DNA from: Mycobacterium numidiamassiliense
GTDB lineage: Bacteria; Actinomycetota; Actinomycetes; Mycobacteriales; Mycobacteriaceae
DNA length: 64,000 bases
Assembly: GCF_900157365.1 (NCBI RefSeq)
Contig: NZ_FUEZ01000004.1
Coordinates: 2,529,066 to 2,593,065, forward strand
Direction: 5' to 3'
This document shows, piece by piece, positions 25,234 to 34,271 of this stretch (position 1 is the stretch's first letter; the number at the start of each line of letters is the position of its first letter). The translations under genes were made by a program, and so were the position numbers. Below the pieces are notes generated by a model that was not told the DNA's origin, did not search any database, and was given only the letters and a program-made list of their open reading frames with translations.

Positions 25234-28200
25234 GTGGTAGGGCTGACGGTGGCGTGGTTTGGTGAAGTAGAGATTCCCCACGAGCTCGTGGAGGCCCAGC
25301 AGAAGGGTGAACTGGTCCTTTTTGTAGGGGCCGGTGCTTCGATCGGCGCGCCATCGAACTTGCCCGGATTTTGGCGACTCGCTGAGACCATCAGGGACGA
25401 AAGCGAATTGGGCCCGATCATCGGTAGCTTAGATGGTCAGGCGCTCGATGAGGTCTTGGACAAGGTTGATCAGGACTATGACGTTGACGTCCATCTACGC
25501 GCATCGAAGCTATTGAGCCCAGCGGCGTCAGCCCCCAATGGACTGCACCGCGCGATTGCTGATCTCGCGAGCAGCACCTGCGTGCGCATCGTGACCACGA
25601 ACTACGATCGCCACCTGTCCTCCGCACTTGGGAGGTCGGTAAGCGAGTACGTCGCCCCGGCTTTACCGGTCGGAAACGATTTCGATGGGCTCGTCTATCT
25701 GCACGGGGCACTTGCTCTGCAGGAGGAGAATTCGGCGCCGCGCAAGCTCATCATCACGGCCAGAGATTTTGGCATCGCCTACCTGACCGAGGCCTGGGCC
25801 GCGCGATTCCTGGAGCGAATGTTTGCTACCTACCCCGTGCTGTTCATTGGCTACAGCCACGACGACGTGATTATGAAGTATCTGGCTCGTGGGCTTGGCC
25901 CGCAAGCTAAGCGTCGGTACATCGTGACGGACAAGCCTGACTCGAGCGACTGGAATCAGCTCAACATTATTCCGATTGGATACTCGCCCGCCAGCGATCA
26001 TCGTGCGCTGTATGAGGCGGTCAAGAAGTGGGCGAGCCAATCTCGCAGCGGATTGCTCGACCGACGACGCCAGATCGAAGGCATCGTGACTTCCGTTCGG
26101 CCGCAGGACTTATCGGCTGAACAACGATCGTACGTAGAAGCCACTGTCACTGACGAGAAATCGGTCGAATTCTTCTGCGACCACGCGCGGGGACAAGAGT
26201 GGCTTGAATGGATAGCTGAGCGCCCAGATTTTCGGCAGCTGTTCGATAAGAAAGCCGGCGCGACGATAGTCTCCCGGCAACTGGCCACCTGGTTCGCCCG
26301 AACGTATGTGACGGCGGAGACGTCTGACTACGCGCTAGCCGTCTGTCGTGCTGCTGGCGGTCATGTGGGCGCAGAACTCTGGGATGCGATAGCGCGTCAG
26401 CTCAGCCGAGTCTCACGGGGGCAGCCAGTGCCGGAGACAATGCTCAGTTGGACTGTGCTTCTGATCCGCGACGCCCCTGAAGATGAGCCTTATCTTCAAG
26501 TGCTGCTGTCGAAGTCGGCAATGCCGGGTAAGAGCGCGGTAGCGGTGGCGCTCTTTGCCTACCTCACCGAGCCTCAGCTTCGGGTCGCCCCATACGTAAT
26601 GGGCGGATCCCATTTTGAGGTTCGTGTACGCGGGGACGATCATTGGCTTCGAGCGGCTTGGGATGACCTATTCAAGCCCTTCTTTCCGGGGGTGGCGTTT
26701 GATCTGTTGGCAGTTGTCGACCAGCAGTTGAGGCGGGCTCAACGCGACATCAGCCTTGCCAACGGACCCAATACGGTTAGCGAACTGGCCCTGGTACGCG
26801 GGCCCATCGCATCGATAGGCGAGTGGGACTACCGCGACTCGTTGGCTATGTTGGTCGATTTTGCCCGTGATGGCATCGAATCCGTGCTTGACACCGAAAG
26901 TTCGAGAGCTGAATCCCAATTGGCCGCATGGGCTGATTCTGACGTCCCGTTGTTGCGGCGTTTGGCGCTGCATGGATGGAGGTACCGGAGGGACGTCGTA
27001 GCAACGCGAAAAATTGAATGGCTTAGCACACTGTCCTGGATGCTGGAATATTCTTACGAGGCCGAGGTCGGTCCGCTTGTTGCGCAGGCGTGCGACGCAG
27101 AGGTTGCGGCAGTCGAGGGCTTCATCGAGAGACTGGTCGCAGGCGCCGGTGACGGGGAATACAGCGCTCGTCGGGCATTCCGGTTTCTGCACGCGTTGCG
27201 AGAACACAATTCACTTCAACAGATGGCCGACCAGGCGATCGCGACGTTGCTTGAGCGGCATGAGGATCTACGGCGATTCGCGGCGCGGGCGAGCGAGCCG
27301 AGCTCAGGCCAGCCATTGGCGCCAACGGCTGAGGAACTGCAGGGTCTGGTACGAACTGACCCCATCGCTGCCCTAAGAGCAGTGCAAGCCCAAGCCGAAC
27401 AAGAGCCGCAAATACGGCGGTACACATGGCGCGAAAGCGCCGCGCAACTCACGGGAATTGTCCGAGGCGATCCCGCACTTGGATTCGCCTTATTGGATGT
27501 GGTCGGGGGCGTCGAAGAACACCTTAGGTCAGCCGTGATTGGCGCGGTGGCACGGGCGTGGTCGCAGTGCGCCGTCGATGGCCCTACCGCTGAACGAATC
27601 GTCTTGGCCCTCCTCAATCTCGAACTGAAGGGTGCTGTCGACGATGTGGCGTTGATGTTGATGCCGGCTAGCAATAACGATGTTCCGCGGACAGATTGGG
27701 CATCAGTGCCCAACAGCCAACAGCTTGCGAACAAGTGCTGGGACGCGATTGAAGCGACTTCTTTTGAGCCCGGAAGCGAGGACTGGATGTTCACCGCGTT
27801 GAACGATCCGGCCGGTCAACTCGGCATATTTTGGCTCCGGGTATTGGAAAACCAATCTGACACGGCGGGGGGCGGATTGCCTCCCGATCTCGCCGCTCGG
27901 TTCGGATCAATGCTATGGGCGGGCGACAGTCGAAGCGCAGCCATCCAGGTGATCTTCGGGCGCGTAACGGACTGGCTGTACCAGCTTGATCCTAGTTGGT
28001 GTGAGCAACATGTGCTGCCCCTCTTCTCGTGGGACCTACCCGCGCGCGCGAACCGTGCCTGGACGGGGCTTTTATCCGGGGGTACCGTCACAGACCGCCT
28101 CCTTGAGGCAGGAATGCTGAACTCTATCCTCACCGCCGTAGGCCATTATCACGATCTCCAGAAGCGCTACTGGGACAGTCTCTTTGGCCTATGCGCCGGC

Positions 28201-28725
28201 ATCGCTTTGAGGTCGGGTATCGACCCAGGCGTCTGGGTTTCCCGTTTCGTGCGCATCTGCGACCTCAACGCGAGAGTGTCGTGGGTGAATCGGATCTCGT
28301 CGGAGCTCGCGGTGATGTCTGCAGATGACGTTGAACAGCAATGGAATCGATGGATCAAGAAGTTTTGGAGTAATCGGTTGGTCAGCGTCCCACGAAAGAT
28401 GAACTTCGATGAAGCGTCGGCGATGGCGGGCTGGGCCGTCTATCTGACCGACTCAGCAAGTGAGGCTGTGGAGTTGGCCTTACGGCATCCCGCGGGATTC
28501 AGCGAGCCGACTCTGCTCGTCCATCGGCTCTCTGAGGAGCGGATTCGACACGCTCCGAATGATTTTGCACGTCTAATCATTCACCTGTTGTCGAACACGA
28601 CATCGTCATTTCTCGGTTACGATCTCCCTGAGCTGTTCGAGCAATTTCGTGCCGCGGGTGTTACCGCGGAGCTGTTGACCCGATTTGAAGAGCGGGCTTT
28701 ACACCTCGGAATCGTGCTCCGGTAG
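25234..28725 (+). CDS. SIR2-domain protein, long form (DSR-like defence candidate)
   Basis: A 1163-residue protein. Residues 25-260 form a SIR2-type NADase domain: LVLFVGAGASIGAPSNLPGF for the nucleotide loop, VTTNYDRHL with Asn 123, VYLHG with His 157, and PVLFIGYSHDD. About 900 residues follow with a helical, HEAT-like look and no recognised enzyme motif. Long SIR2 proteins of this shape (defence-associated sirtuins) bind phage proteins through the C-terminal part and then deplete NAD. The start is GTG at 25234, or GTG at 25249. It is divergent from the SLATT-like gene and 80 bases before an HNH-type gene. Defence function is inference from the architecture. Confidence 0.8.
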   Translation: MVGLTVAWFGEVEIPHELVEAQQKGELVLFVGAGASIGAPSNLPGFWRLAETIRDESELGPIIGSLDGQALDEVLDKVDQDYDVDVHLRASKLLSPAASAPNGLHRAIADLASSTCVRIVTTNYDRHLSSALGRSVSEYVAPALPVGNDFDGLVYLHGALALQEENSAPRKLIITARDFGIAYLTEAWAARFLERMFATYPVLFIGYSHDDVIMKYLARGLGPQAKRRYIVTDKPDSSDWNQLNIIPIGYSPASDHRALYEAVKKWASQSRSGLLDRRRQIEGIVTSVRPQDLSAEQRSYVEATVTDEKSVEFFCDHARGQEWLEWIAERPDFRQLFDKKAGATIVSRQLATWFARTYVTAETSDYALAVCRAAGGHVGAELWDAIARQLSRVSRGQPVPETMLSWTVLLIRDAPEDEPYLQVLLSKSAMPGKSAVAVALFAYLTEPQLRVAPYVMGGSHFEVRVRGDDHWLRAAWDDLFKPFFPGVAFDLLAVVDQQLRRAQRDISLANGPNTVSELALVRGPIASIGEWDYRDSLAMLVDFARDGIESVLDTESSRAESQLAAWADSDVPLLRRLALHGWRYRRDVVATRKIEWLSTLSWMLEYSYEAEVGPLVAQACDAEVAAVEGFIERLVAGAGDGEYSARRAFRFLHALREHNSLQQMADQAIATLLERHEDLRRFAARASEPSSGQPLAPTAEELQGLVRTDPIAALRAVQAQAEQEPQIRRYTWRESAAQLTGIVRGDPALGFALLDVVGGVEEHLRSAVIGAVARAWSQCAVDGPTAERIVLALLNLELKGAVDDVALMLMPASNNDVPRTDWASVPNSQQLANKCWDAIEATSFEPGSEDWMFTALNDPAGQLGIFWLRVLENQSDTAGGGLPPDLAARFGSMLWAGDSRSAAIQVIFGRVTDWLYQLDPSWCEQHVLPLFSWDLPARANRAWTGLLSGGTVTDRLLEAGMLNSILTAVGHYHDLQKRYWDSLFGLCAGIALRSGIDPGVWVSRFVRICDLNARVSWVNRISSELAVMSADDVEQQWNRWIKKFWSNRLVSVPRKMNFDEASAMAGWAVYLTDSASEAVELALRHPAGFSEPTLLVHRLSEERIRHAPNDFARLIIHLLSNTTSSFLGYDLPELFEQFRAAGVTAELLTRFEERALHLGIVLR

Positions 28726-28805
28726 CCCAAATGCGGGCAGACCTGCAACTGATACGCGAGTGCGCTGAGAGCAGCAATGGCATCCCTTACCGATAGCCTT
28801 AAGGC

Positions 28806-29651
28806 GTGGCACACCGCAACTACGTGGGCGGGACTCCGCAACAAGGAATTCTGTGTCAGCTGTGTCGACGATCGACTGATCTGACGAAAGCCCACATACC
28901 GCCGAAATGCGCTGGCAACGTTGGAAACCGGGTAATACGGATGCGCCCCTACATCGTCGACAACGTGATGTGTCACGATTCGCCTCGAGAAGGCGGGCTG
29001 TGGCTGCGGACGATATGCGAACCGTGCAACGGCCTGGCAAGTCGGTACGACGACGCATACGGAGAGCTCGCGAACCGTGTCAGCCTAATCGACCGACTCA
29101 ACCGTCGCGGATTTGCGCAGCCCAGCCACCCCTATGGTGTTCCTTCCGTGCACGTGGCACCCGGTCGTGTTGCACGGTCAGTGCTGCACGGAATGGTCGC
29201 CCTCGCGCCTTCAATGAACTTAATGCATGAAGAGTTCCTCACCGGACTTCTGAAGGACGACACCCAGATCCGCCTCCCGCCAGGCCTCCAACTGCGGGTG
29301 GCGCGGGCAGTGAAACCGCTGTGTCGCATTGCAAGCGCATACTCGATGCTTCAAGTGCTCGGCCAGCGCCAAGTCTATGATGTGTTCGCCGAGATTTACT
29401 TCGCGCCCTTCATCTGGGTTCTGTGCTCTAAACCACCAGATACACTGGGTCACAGCCTCATTGAACTAGAGAGATGGGGTGACGCCACGGACTGGATCAG
29501 ATATTCCTCGACAGCTACACGTAGCGATCTCCGTGACGTCCTCGACCGACTTCCCACTACCGTGCACCCAATCCAGCGCAACCGACAGCAGTGGATCGAA
29601 CTGTCTTCGCCTGATCAGACGTATCTCCTCGAAGGTCTAATTCATGAGTGA
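28806..29651 (+). CDS. HNH-type zinc-finger nuclease-like protein
   Basis: A 281-residue protein. The N-terminus shows CQLCRRSTDLTKAHIPPKC followed about 45 residues later by TICEPCNGLASRYDDAYGEL. Two CxxC pairs, a DLTKAHIPPK strand and a closing CxxCNG helix are the usual HNH endonuclease layout. The remaining 200 residues are unrecognised. It starts 80 bases after the SIR2 gene on the same strand, so co-expression is likely. It could be a second effector of the same defence locus or an independent gene. The start is GTG at 28806. Confidence 0.6.
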   Translation: MAHRNYVGGTPQQGILCQLCRRSTDLTKAHIPPKCAGNVGNRVIRMRPYIVDNVMCHDSPREGGLWLRTICEPCNGLASRYDDAYGELANRVSLIDRLNRRGFAQPSHPYGVPSVHVAPGRVARSVLHGMVALAPSMNLMHEEFLTGLLKDDTQIRLPPGLQLRVARAVKPLCRIASAYSMLQVLGQRQVYDVFAEIYFAPFIWVLCSKPPDTLGHSLIELERWGDATDWIRYSSTATRSDLRDVLDRLPTTVHPIQRNRQQWIELSSPDQTYLLEGLIHE

Positions 29652-29796
29652 GACGCATTAGCTGCCGGCCCGACGCGGTGGGAGTCGAGAGAACATGTTC
29701 GAATTATTCGAGGGTCTTGAGAAACCGGGCGACGAGGCTGACCAGTGCTCGCTCGATTCGGGCCTTCGAACAACATGACGAAAGGCGACGCCGCGA

Positions 29797-30309
29797 GTGA
29801 ACTGGACCCCTGAGACCCTAGCCAGAGCGCGCGACTCACATCACGAGGCCGGGCACGCGGTCGCGGTCGTAGCCAGAGGTGGGACCCTGGTCCAATCATC
29901 CCTGGCGCCAGCCCAGTGGTCGGGTGAGCCCGCTGTCCACGGTGCCACCGAGCACCAGACCGCCGATGAGAACCGTGCTTTCGTCACTTTTACCGGTCCG
30001 TGGGCCGAGGCGAGGTGGTTACTTGAGAACGAGATCTACGGTCACGCGGACCTCGCGCAAGCGCTGGCGTATGTCTGGCGGCATCATGACAGCGGCGACC
30101 GCATCTTCTACGTGAACCACGTCAACCAGTTCTCTGAACACGACCTGCACGGCGAGTTCGCCCTCACATATCGCCCGTGGGAGGAGGCTTGGATCACCGA
30201 GCTGACACCACTGTGGCCTGCTGTCTGTGAGGTCGCAGGGTGGTTGACCGACGGCCAGACTGTGACGCATGAGATGGTCGAGGGCGCGATCAGCCGGGCT
30301 TTCTCGTGA
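29797..30309 (+). CDS. HEAGH-motif metalloprotease-like protein (M41-like)
   Basis: A 170-residue protein starting at GTG 29797. Near the N-terminus SHHEAGHAVAVVARGGTLV matches the zinc-binding helix of FtsH-type (M41) peptidases. A conserved third ligand is not clear, although the GHADLAQALAYVWR region could supply an Asp. There is no AAA domain, signal peptide or TM segment. It is encoded after the HNH-type gene with a 145-base gap. Similar short stand-alone M41-like proteins occur in actinobacterial elements, but their role is unknown to me. Confidence 0.55.
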   Translation: MNWTPETLARARDSHHEAGHAVAVVARGGTLVQSSLAPAQWSGEPAVHGATEHQTADENRAFVTFTGPWAEARWLLENEIYGHADLAQALAYVWRHHDSGDRIFYVNHVNQFSEHDLHGEFALTYRPWEEAWITELTPLWPAVCEVAGWLTDGQTVTHEMVEGAISRAFS

Positions 30310-30469
30310 CGCGCTCGACTTCGGCAGCCGTAGGCACAACCAGGATGCGCGGCGCAAACCGTGGGCGGCTGGACTGAGGCCCATTATGCCCGCCGCTGTG
30401 ACTCGTTACGCGACGGTACGACTTTCGGAGGCTGGCGGCGAGGGTGCGGTCGGTCTAATATCTTGTAGT

Positions 30470-32098
30470 TCAAGGACTTTCGTGTCCTGATCGTGGACGC
30501 TCAATGTCGTGGGTATCTTGGAGTGCGGTGTCGGTGATAGCGACCGCGATCTGGGGATCGAGGCCCACTCCTTCTGCGCGAACGCGTCTTTGGGCTTCGG
30601 CGAACACGTGGTTGCGCTGCCAGGTCGCGCGTGATTTGGAGACAGTTTCGATCACGGCGGTGGCTTGTTCCTGTATCCATTCTGGTGTGATCAGGGATGT
30701 CTGCTGTTCGGCTTTTGTGAGTACTTCTGCCAACATTGCGTCCAGATTGGCTTGTCCGCCGAGGTGTGCGGTGGCTTGACTGCGCCACCGGCTGCGTGAC
30801 TGCGCTTGCGAGCATGGTCTTGGTCTGGCTCCGCGCGTCTCGAAAGCTGCGCGTTGCGATAGGTCAAATTCCTCGGATTGTGTTGGTTCTCGGTCGTGTT
30901 CGAGTTGGAAGCGGGTGGCTAGCTCGTCGTAGCGGGGTTTGATCTTGTTTCGGCGTGAGGACAACAGTTTGCATAAATCGGCTGATATGCCGGTGATTTC
31001 GCGAACTGGACGCCTGCCGCGCTCGGTGGCGGCCCGTTCGGCGAACGAGAGCCCCAGTGTGTCGATGAGGTGCGCTTCGATACGAGTGTTGTAGAGCTCG
31101 GAGGCTGCGACGTTTTGTTTGTAAAGGTGCTGTCCATCGAGGGCAAGCCAGCGCGGGATGCCGTTGGCGCCTACCGCGCGTACCTTGTTGCTCACTGCGA
31201 CGAGGTTGCAGAGGTTGGGATCTTCTGCACGCCTTCCGTGTTGGACAAACTGTGCGGCGAGGAAGCCGTCGGTGTTGACTTGAGTGGCACCGTGAGAGCC
31301 GACGCGTGTGAGTGCGGCATTGTCTTGGAGGTAGTCCAACGCGTCGGCCACGGCCTGGTTGTGGCACAGCTCGATTGTGTGCGCAATCTCAAGCGGTGCC
31401 AGTGCCCACAGCACCGAAACACTCTTGACTGGGCTAAAGGTGAGGGCGTAACCCGCCACTGACGTGGGCACTCCTCGTATACCGCGGGCGATGAACTGGC
31501 GCAGTTCGTGGTCATCGGTAGGACCACGCCCGTAGAGCTCGATAAATGTCTGGTGCCCAATGGTGTTTCGGATCTGAGCGCGGCTCTCATCATCGATCGG
31601 GGCGCTTGGGCGCAGACCCTGGTTGATGTTGTGATCACGATAGGCTGCCGCAAGACGTCGACGCAGTTCGATCGAGGTTGCGTTGACACGGAGCGGACGG
31701 CCCAGGCGGACAACAGATTTGGCAGCATTTTCTCCGACTCCCTGCGAGATCAAGTGCGCCACGATTTCGTCTGCATTGGGGTGCAGGCACGATTCGAAAA
31801 GAGCTCTTATTTGGCCTTCACTGACGTACGAACCGGTCTCGACACGCCACAATGCTTTTTCGAAGTCAGTGTTTGGGGTGCATGAGGTCGGCTCGCTGAG
31901 CGCGGACAGTCCGCGACCCATCCACTGCCCGCGCGGCTCTTTTTGGGTGTTGTCGTCGTCCGGCGTTGTGGAGCAGCGCTTTTCGGTCACCGGCGCATCG
32001 ATGTGGCTGGCGAGAAACTCGTACCCGTGTTCGGCGCTGAGTTTGTCGAGACTCATCATGGGACAACCGTAAACCGGTGTGTGTACACTTTTGGCCAT
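30470..32098 (-). pseudogene. Degenerate MobF relaxase (no catalytic His/Tyr, no helicase)
   Basis: About 540 residues that match the N-terminal half of MobF/TraA relaxases: MMSLDKLSAEHGYEFLASH near the start, VAGYALTFSPVKSVSVLWAL, and RWLALDGQHLYKQNVAASEL. The metal site that reads DPHLHTH in active enzymes (see the gene at 34272) here reads EDPNLCNLV, and no tyrosine pair follows the first strand. The RecD-like helicase half is missing and the end is a divergent stretch. It is read as open but should not nick DNA. It is last in a minus-strand gene group that starts near the candidate oriT. Confidence 0.75.
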
Positions 32099-32210
32099 TG
32101 TAAATTCAGCGACCCAAAAACCCGTCCTGGCCAGCACGAACTGAGTAGGTCGATCAAACGCGGTATCGCCAAAAATGATGGGGGAGCCGGGTTGCGTGCG
32201 AGCGCCGGTG

Positions 32211-32924
32211 TCAGGTGAGCAGCGGTCTGAGGCGGGGGTCTGTGTGCCAGCGGGCGCCTTCGACGCCGATGGCGACCCACAGTGAGAGTGCGGGCATCGG
32301 TGGTCCGGAGAGCCGCAGCGGGGCGCAGCGGTCGTCGAAGCCCAGTGTCAGAGTCCAGGCGTACAGGTCGGGGCAAAACTCGGCAATCGCGTCGTAGTAG
32401 AAGCTGATCCAGCCGTGAACAGCGATGTGGCATAGCAGTCGGCGGTTGGTGGCGATGATCTGACAGGGCTGCTGCGACCGCCAGCACGGGGTTGCGGCTT
32501 TGAGGGCGTGGGCTTTGCGGCGGGAATTGAGGATGGCATTGCCGGCCATCGCAGCGATCATGACGGTGGGGCGGCCGATGACGAACAGATTAGAGTGTTG
32601 GTAGCTTCCGTCCCCGCCGTAGAAGCGGCTATAGGTGGCTTGGGTGCTCAGCATTGCAATTTCGTCGGGGTCTAGGACAGGGCCGAAAACCGCAATGCGC
32701 GGTGAGGCCACAGCCGGGTTGTCGTAGGCGGTTCGAGCGGTCGCGCGCGCGTAGGCCCACCATTGCTGCCAGGGATTAGCTACGGTGTGGGCTGCGCAAT
32801 TTGATGGCGCGGATCGTGGGTGTGCGCTGATGTGTTCACCGCGCACCGGCAGCCGCTTCACGGCGGGGGCAACTATGTCATGCCAGTCGGTCATGTCCTT
32901 AAGTCTCGTTTCGTGCACTGACAA
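32211..32924 (-). CDS. Hypothetical protein in relaxase-side gene group
   Basis: A 237-residue protein (or 227 from the ATG at 32894). It shows a hydrophobic LFVIGRPTVMIAAMAGNAIL stretch and a Trp-rich WQQWWAYARATARTAYDNPA region. No catalytic motif is recognised. It sits between the degenerate relaxase and two further small genes on the same strand, with 46 bases to the upstream one, so it is probably one transcript. The position suggests a plasmid-type accessory gene. Confidence 0.6.
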   Translation of the reverse strand: MSVHETRLKDMTDWHDIVAPAVKRLPVRGEHISAHPRSAPSNCAAHTVANPWQQWWAYARATARTAYDNPAVASPRIAVFGPVLDPDEIAMLSTQATYSRFYGGDGSYQHSNLFVIGRPTVMIAAMAGNAILNSRRKAHALKAATPCWRSQQPCQIIATNRRLLCHIAVHGWISFYYDAIAEFCPDLYAWTLTLGFDDRCAPLRLSGPPMPALSLWVAIGVEGARWHTDPRLRPLLT

Positions 32925-32969
32925 CAGCCGATACCGGACAAGTGCGGCTCGTGATGGCCGTGTTGGCCT

Positions 32970-33458
32970 TCACGGTCGGTTGCGACCGCGACGAGGCTGG
33001 AGACGTAGGGCGGTTGTCGGTGGCCGTTGGCCCGGGCCACATGCGGTCATGCTTGTCTCACCGTGCCGAGTGTCAGCTGCTGCGGCGCTTGAGATCTGCT
33101 CTGGTACTTTGTCTGCGATGCCGAGCTCGACATCGAGGAGGGCGGCCGATCGCGCAGCCCAGATGAGTTCGCTGAGGGTTTGGGTGTCGGGGAGGCAGTA
33201 GTGGTCGCGTCCGTAGCGCTCGACAGCGGTATCGGTGAGATCGTCGAGCAGGGTCGCAAATTCACTGGCGGTCGCATCGGCGTGGGCAGTGAGGAACGCG
33301 TCTCGGCGGTGTTGAGGCCAGGCCGCTGGGAATTTGAGTTTCGTTCGGCAGAGCGCCCTAATGCCGGCAACAAGCTGGTCGAATCCGAAATCGGGTGCGC
33401 CCCATGACGTTATGACGTCTTCTGCGAACGTGTCGAATCCTTGGTCCCTGTCCGTCAC
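32970..33458 (-). CDS. Hypothetical protein
   Basis: A 162-residue protein beginning VTDRDQGFDTFAEDVITSWG. The GTG at 33458 overlaps the upstream stop as GTGA, which supports this start over the longer in-frame one at 33518. The central part is helical; the C-terminal 30 residues are Arg/Pro-rich and probably disordered. No family is recognised. Confidence 0.55.
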   Translation of the reverse strand: MTDRDQGFDTFAEDVITSWGAPDFGFDQLVAGIRALCRTKLKFPAAWPQHRRDAFLTAHADATASEFATLLDDLTDTAVERYGRDHYCLPDTQTLSELIWAARSAALLDVELGIADKVPEQISSAAAADTRHGETSMTACGPGQRPPTTALRLQPRRGRNRP

Positions 33459-33817
33459 AGTTGTCGCGCACTTTCTGATTCTTCGTCGGCACGCACAAGC
33501 GTCAGCGTGCACGCGCACCGACGAAGGTTCTCTGGATCAGCATCGACGTATGGCGGCGGGGTGTTGGGCCGCCCGGCAACAGATTCAAGCCGTGAATGAG
33601 GCGTCCATTGTGGATGCCCAACAGTGCAAGATGTCAACGCCGGAGGGGGCCCTGAGATGATTGTGCGTAGCGCGCTGCAATCGGGTCCGCAGGGTTTAGG
33701 TTGGGTAGCTCGGTAATCGCCGAGCATGGCGCGAAAATCTGTCGCGGCCCGCTTCGGATCTCGTTGCCCAAAGCGACGCCGTTGTGGGGATCGCGGTTGC
33801 TCCGGTAGGTAGCGCAT
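33455..33817 (-). CDS. Hypothetical basic small protein
   Basis: A 120-residue open frame starting MRYLPEQPRSPQRRRFGQR, rich in Arg and Pro. Its TGA overlaps the GTG of the following gene, and it begins 17 bases after the end of the upstream frame. These spacings are the main support. It has no recognised domain. Confidence 0.4.
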   Translation of the reverse strand: MRYLPEQPRSPQRRRFGQRDPKRAATDFRAMLGDYRATQPKPCGPDCSALRTIISGPPPALTSCTVGHPQWTPHSRLESVAGRPNTPPPYVDADPENLRRCACTLTLVRADEESESARQL

Positions 33818-33833
33818 AGTCACCCCAGCTCGA

Positions 33834-34074
33834 TCAGATCCGGCCCGGCTGGTGATGTGCACCGGGTCGGTCAAGGACGCACGATTTGTATTGCTCGAGG
33901 GTGATCTCACCGGCTGTGAACTCGACAAGCAGCACGATCTCATCCGGTGTCGGTTGATGGCCATCCAAGGGCTGTTGGCGCGAGCGCGGCCAGGATCCAG
34001 CGCCGGTCCGGCGTCGACAATCTGGCACCGCATTCCTCGATGTGGCGTTCGACCGCCACCAGGTCTTCATCCAT
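33834..34074 (-). pseudogene. Small gene with a frameshift (possible VbhA-like antitoxin)
   Basis: The ATG at 34074, behind GGGAG, opens MDEDLVAVERHIEECGARLS followed by TPDRRWILAALAPT, after which this frame soon stops. A second frame continues HQPTPDEIVLLVEFTAGEIT and LEQYKSCVL to a stop at 33834. The two pieces join naturally if one base is lost or gained near 33960-33980. The second piece resembles the short antitoxin helix pair of VbhA-like proteins. If there is no sequencing error, the gene is broken. Confidence 0.5.
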
Positions 34075-34175
34075 CGCTCTCCCGTCGGGGAGTGCTTCTT
34101 TCTCGCCCCTTCATAGTGCTTCCGTTAGCCATCCCCGCCACCTTTCTATCCTAGCAGTTGGAGTGCCGGGCACAT

Positions 34176-34228
34176 TTGCACAGTTTGTGCAACAATGAGG
34201 TTGGGCACACTTTCGTGTACCCAACCTC
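34176..34228. other. Candidate oriT: two adjacent hairpins upstream of the relaxase
   Basis: The first hairpin has arms TTGCACA and TGTGCAA with a 3-base loop (34176-34192). The second (34197-34228) has GAGGTTGGG and CCCAACCTC, continued inside by ACAC and GTGT around a TTTC loop. They lie in the divergent gap 44-96 bases before the relaxase start. MobF relaxases recognise a hairpin beside the nick site, so this is the most likely transfer origin. A role as operator for either gene set cannot be excluded. Confidence 0.5.
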
Positions 34229-34271
34229 GGCGCGGTAGGACGGCCGAAACGGCGATGGGAGGCGGTGGCAG

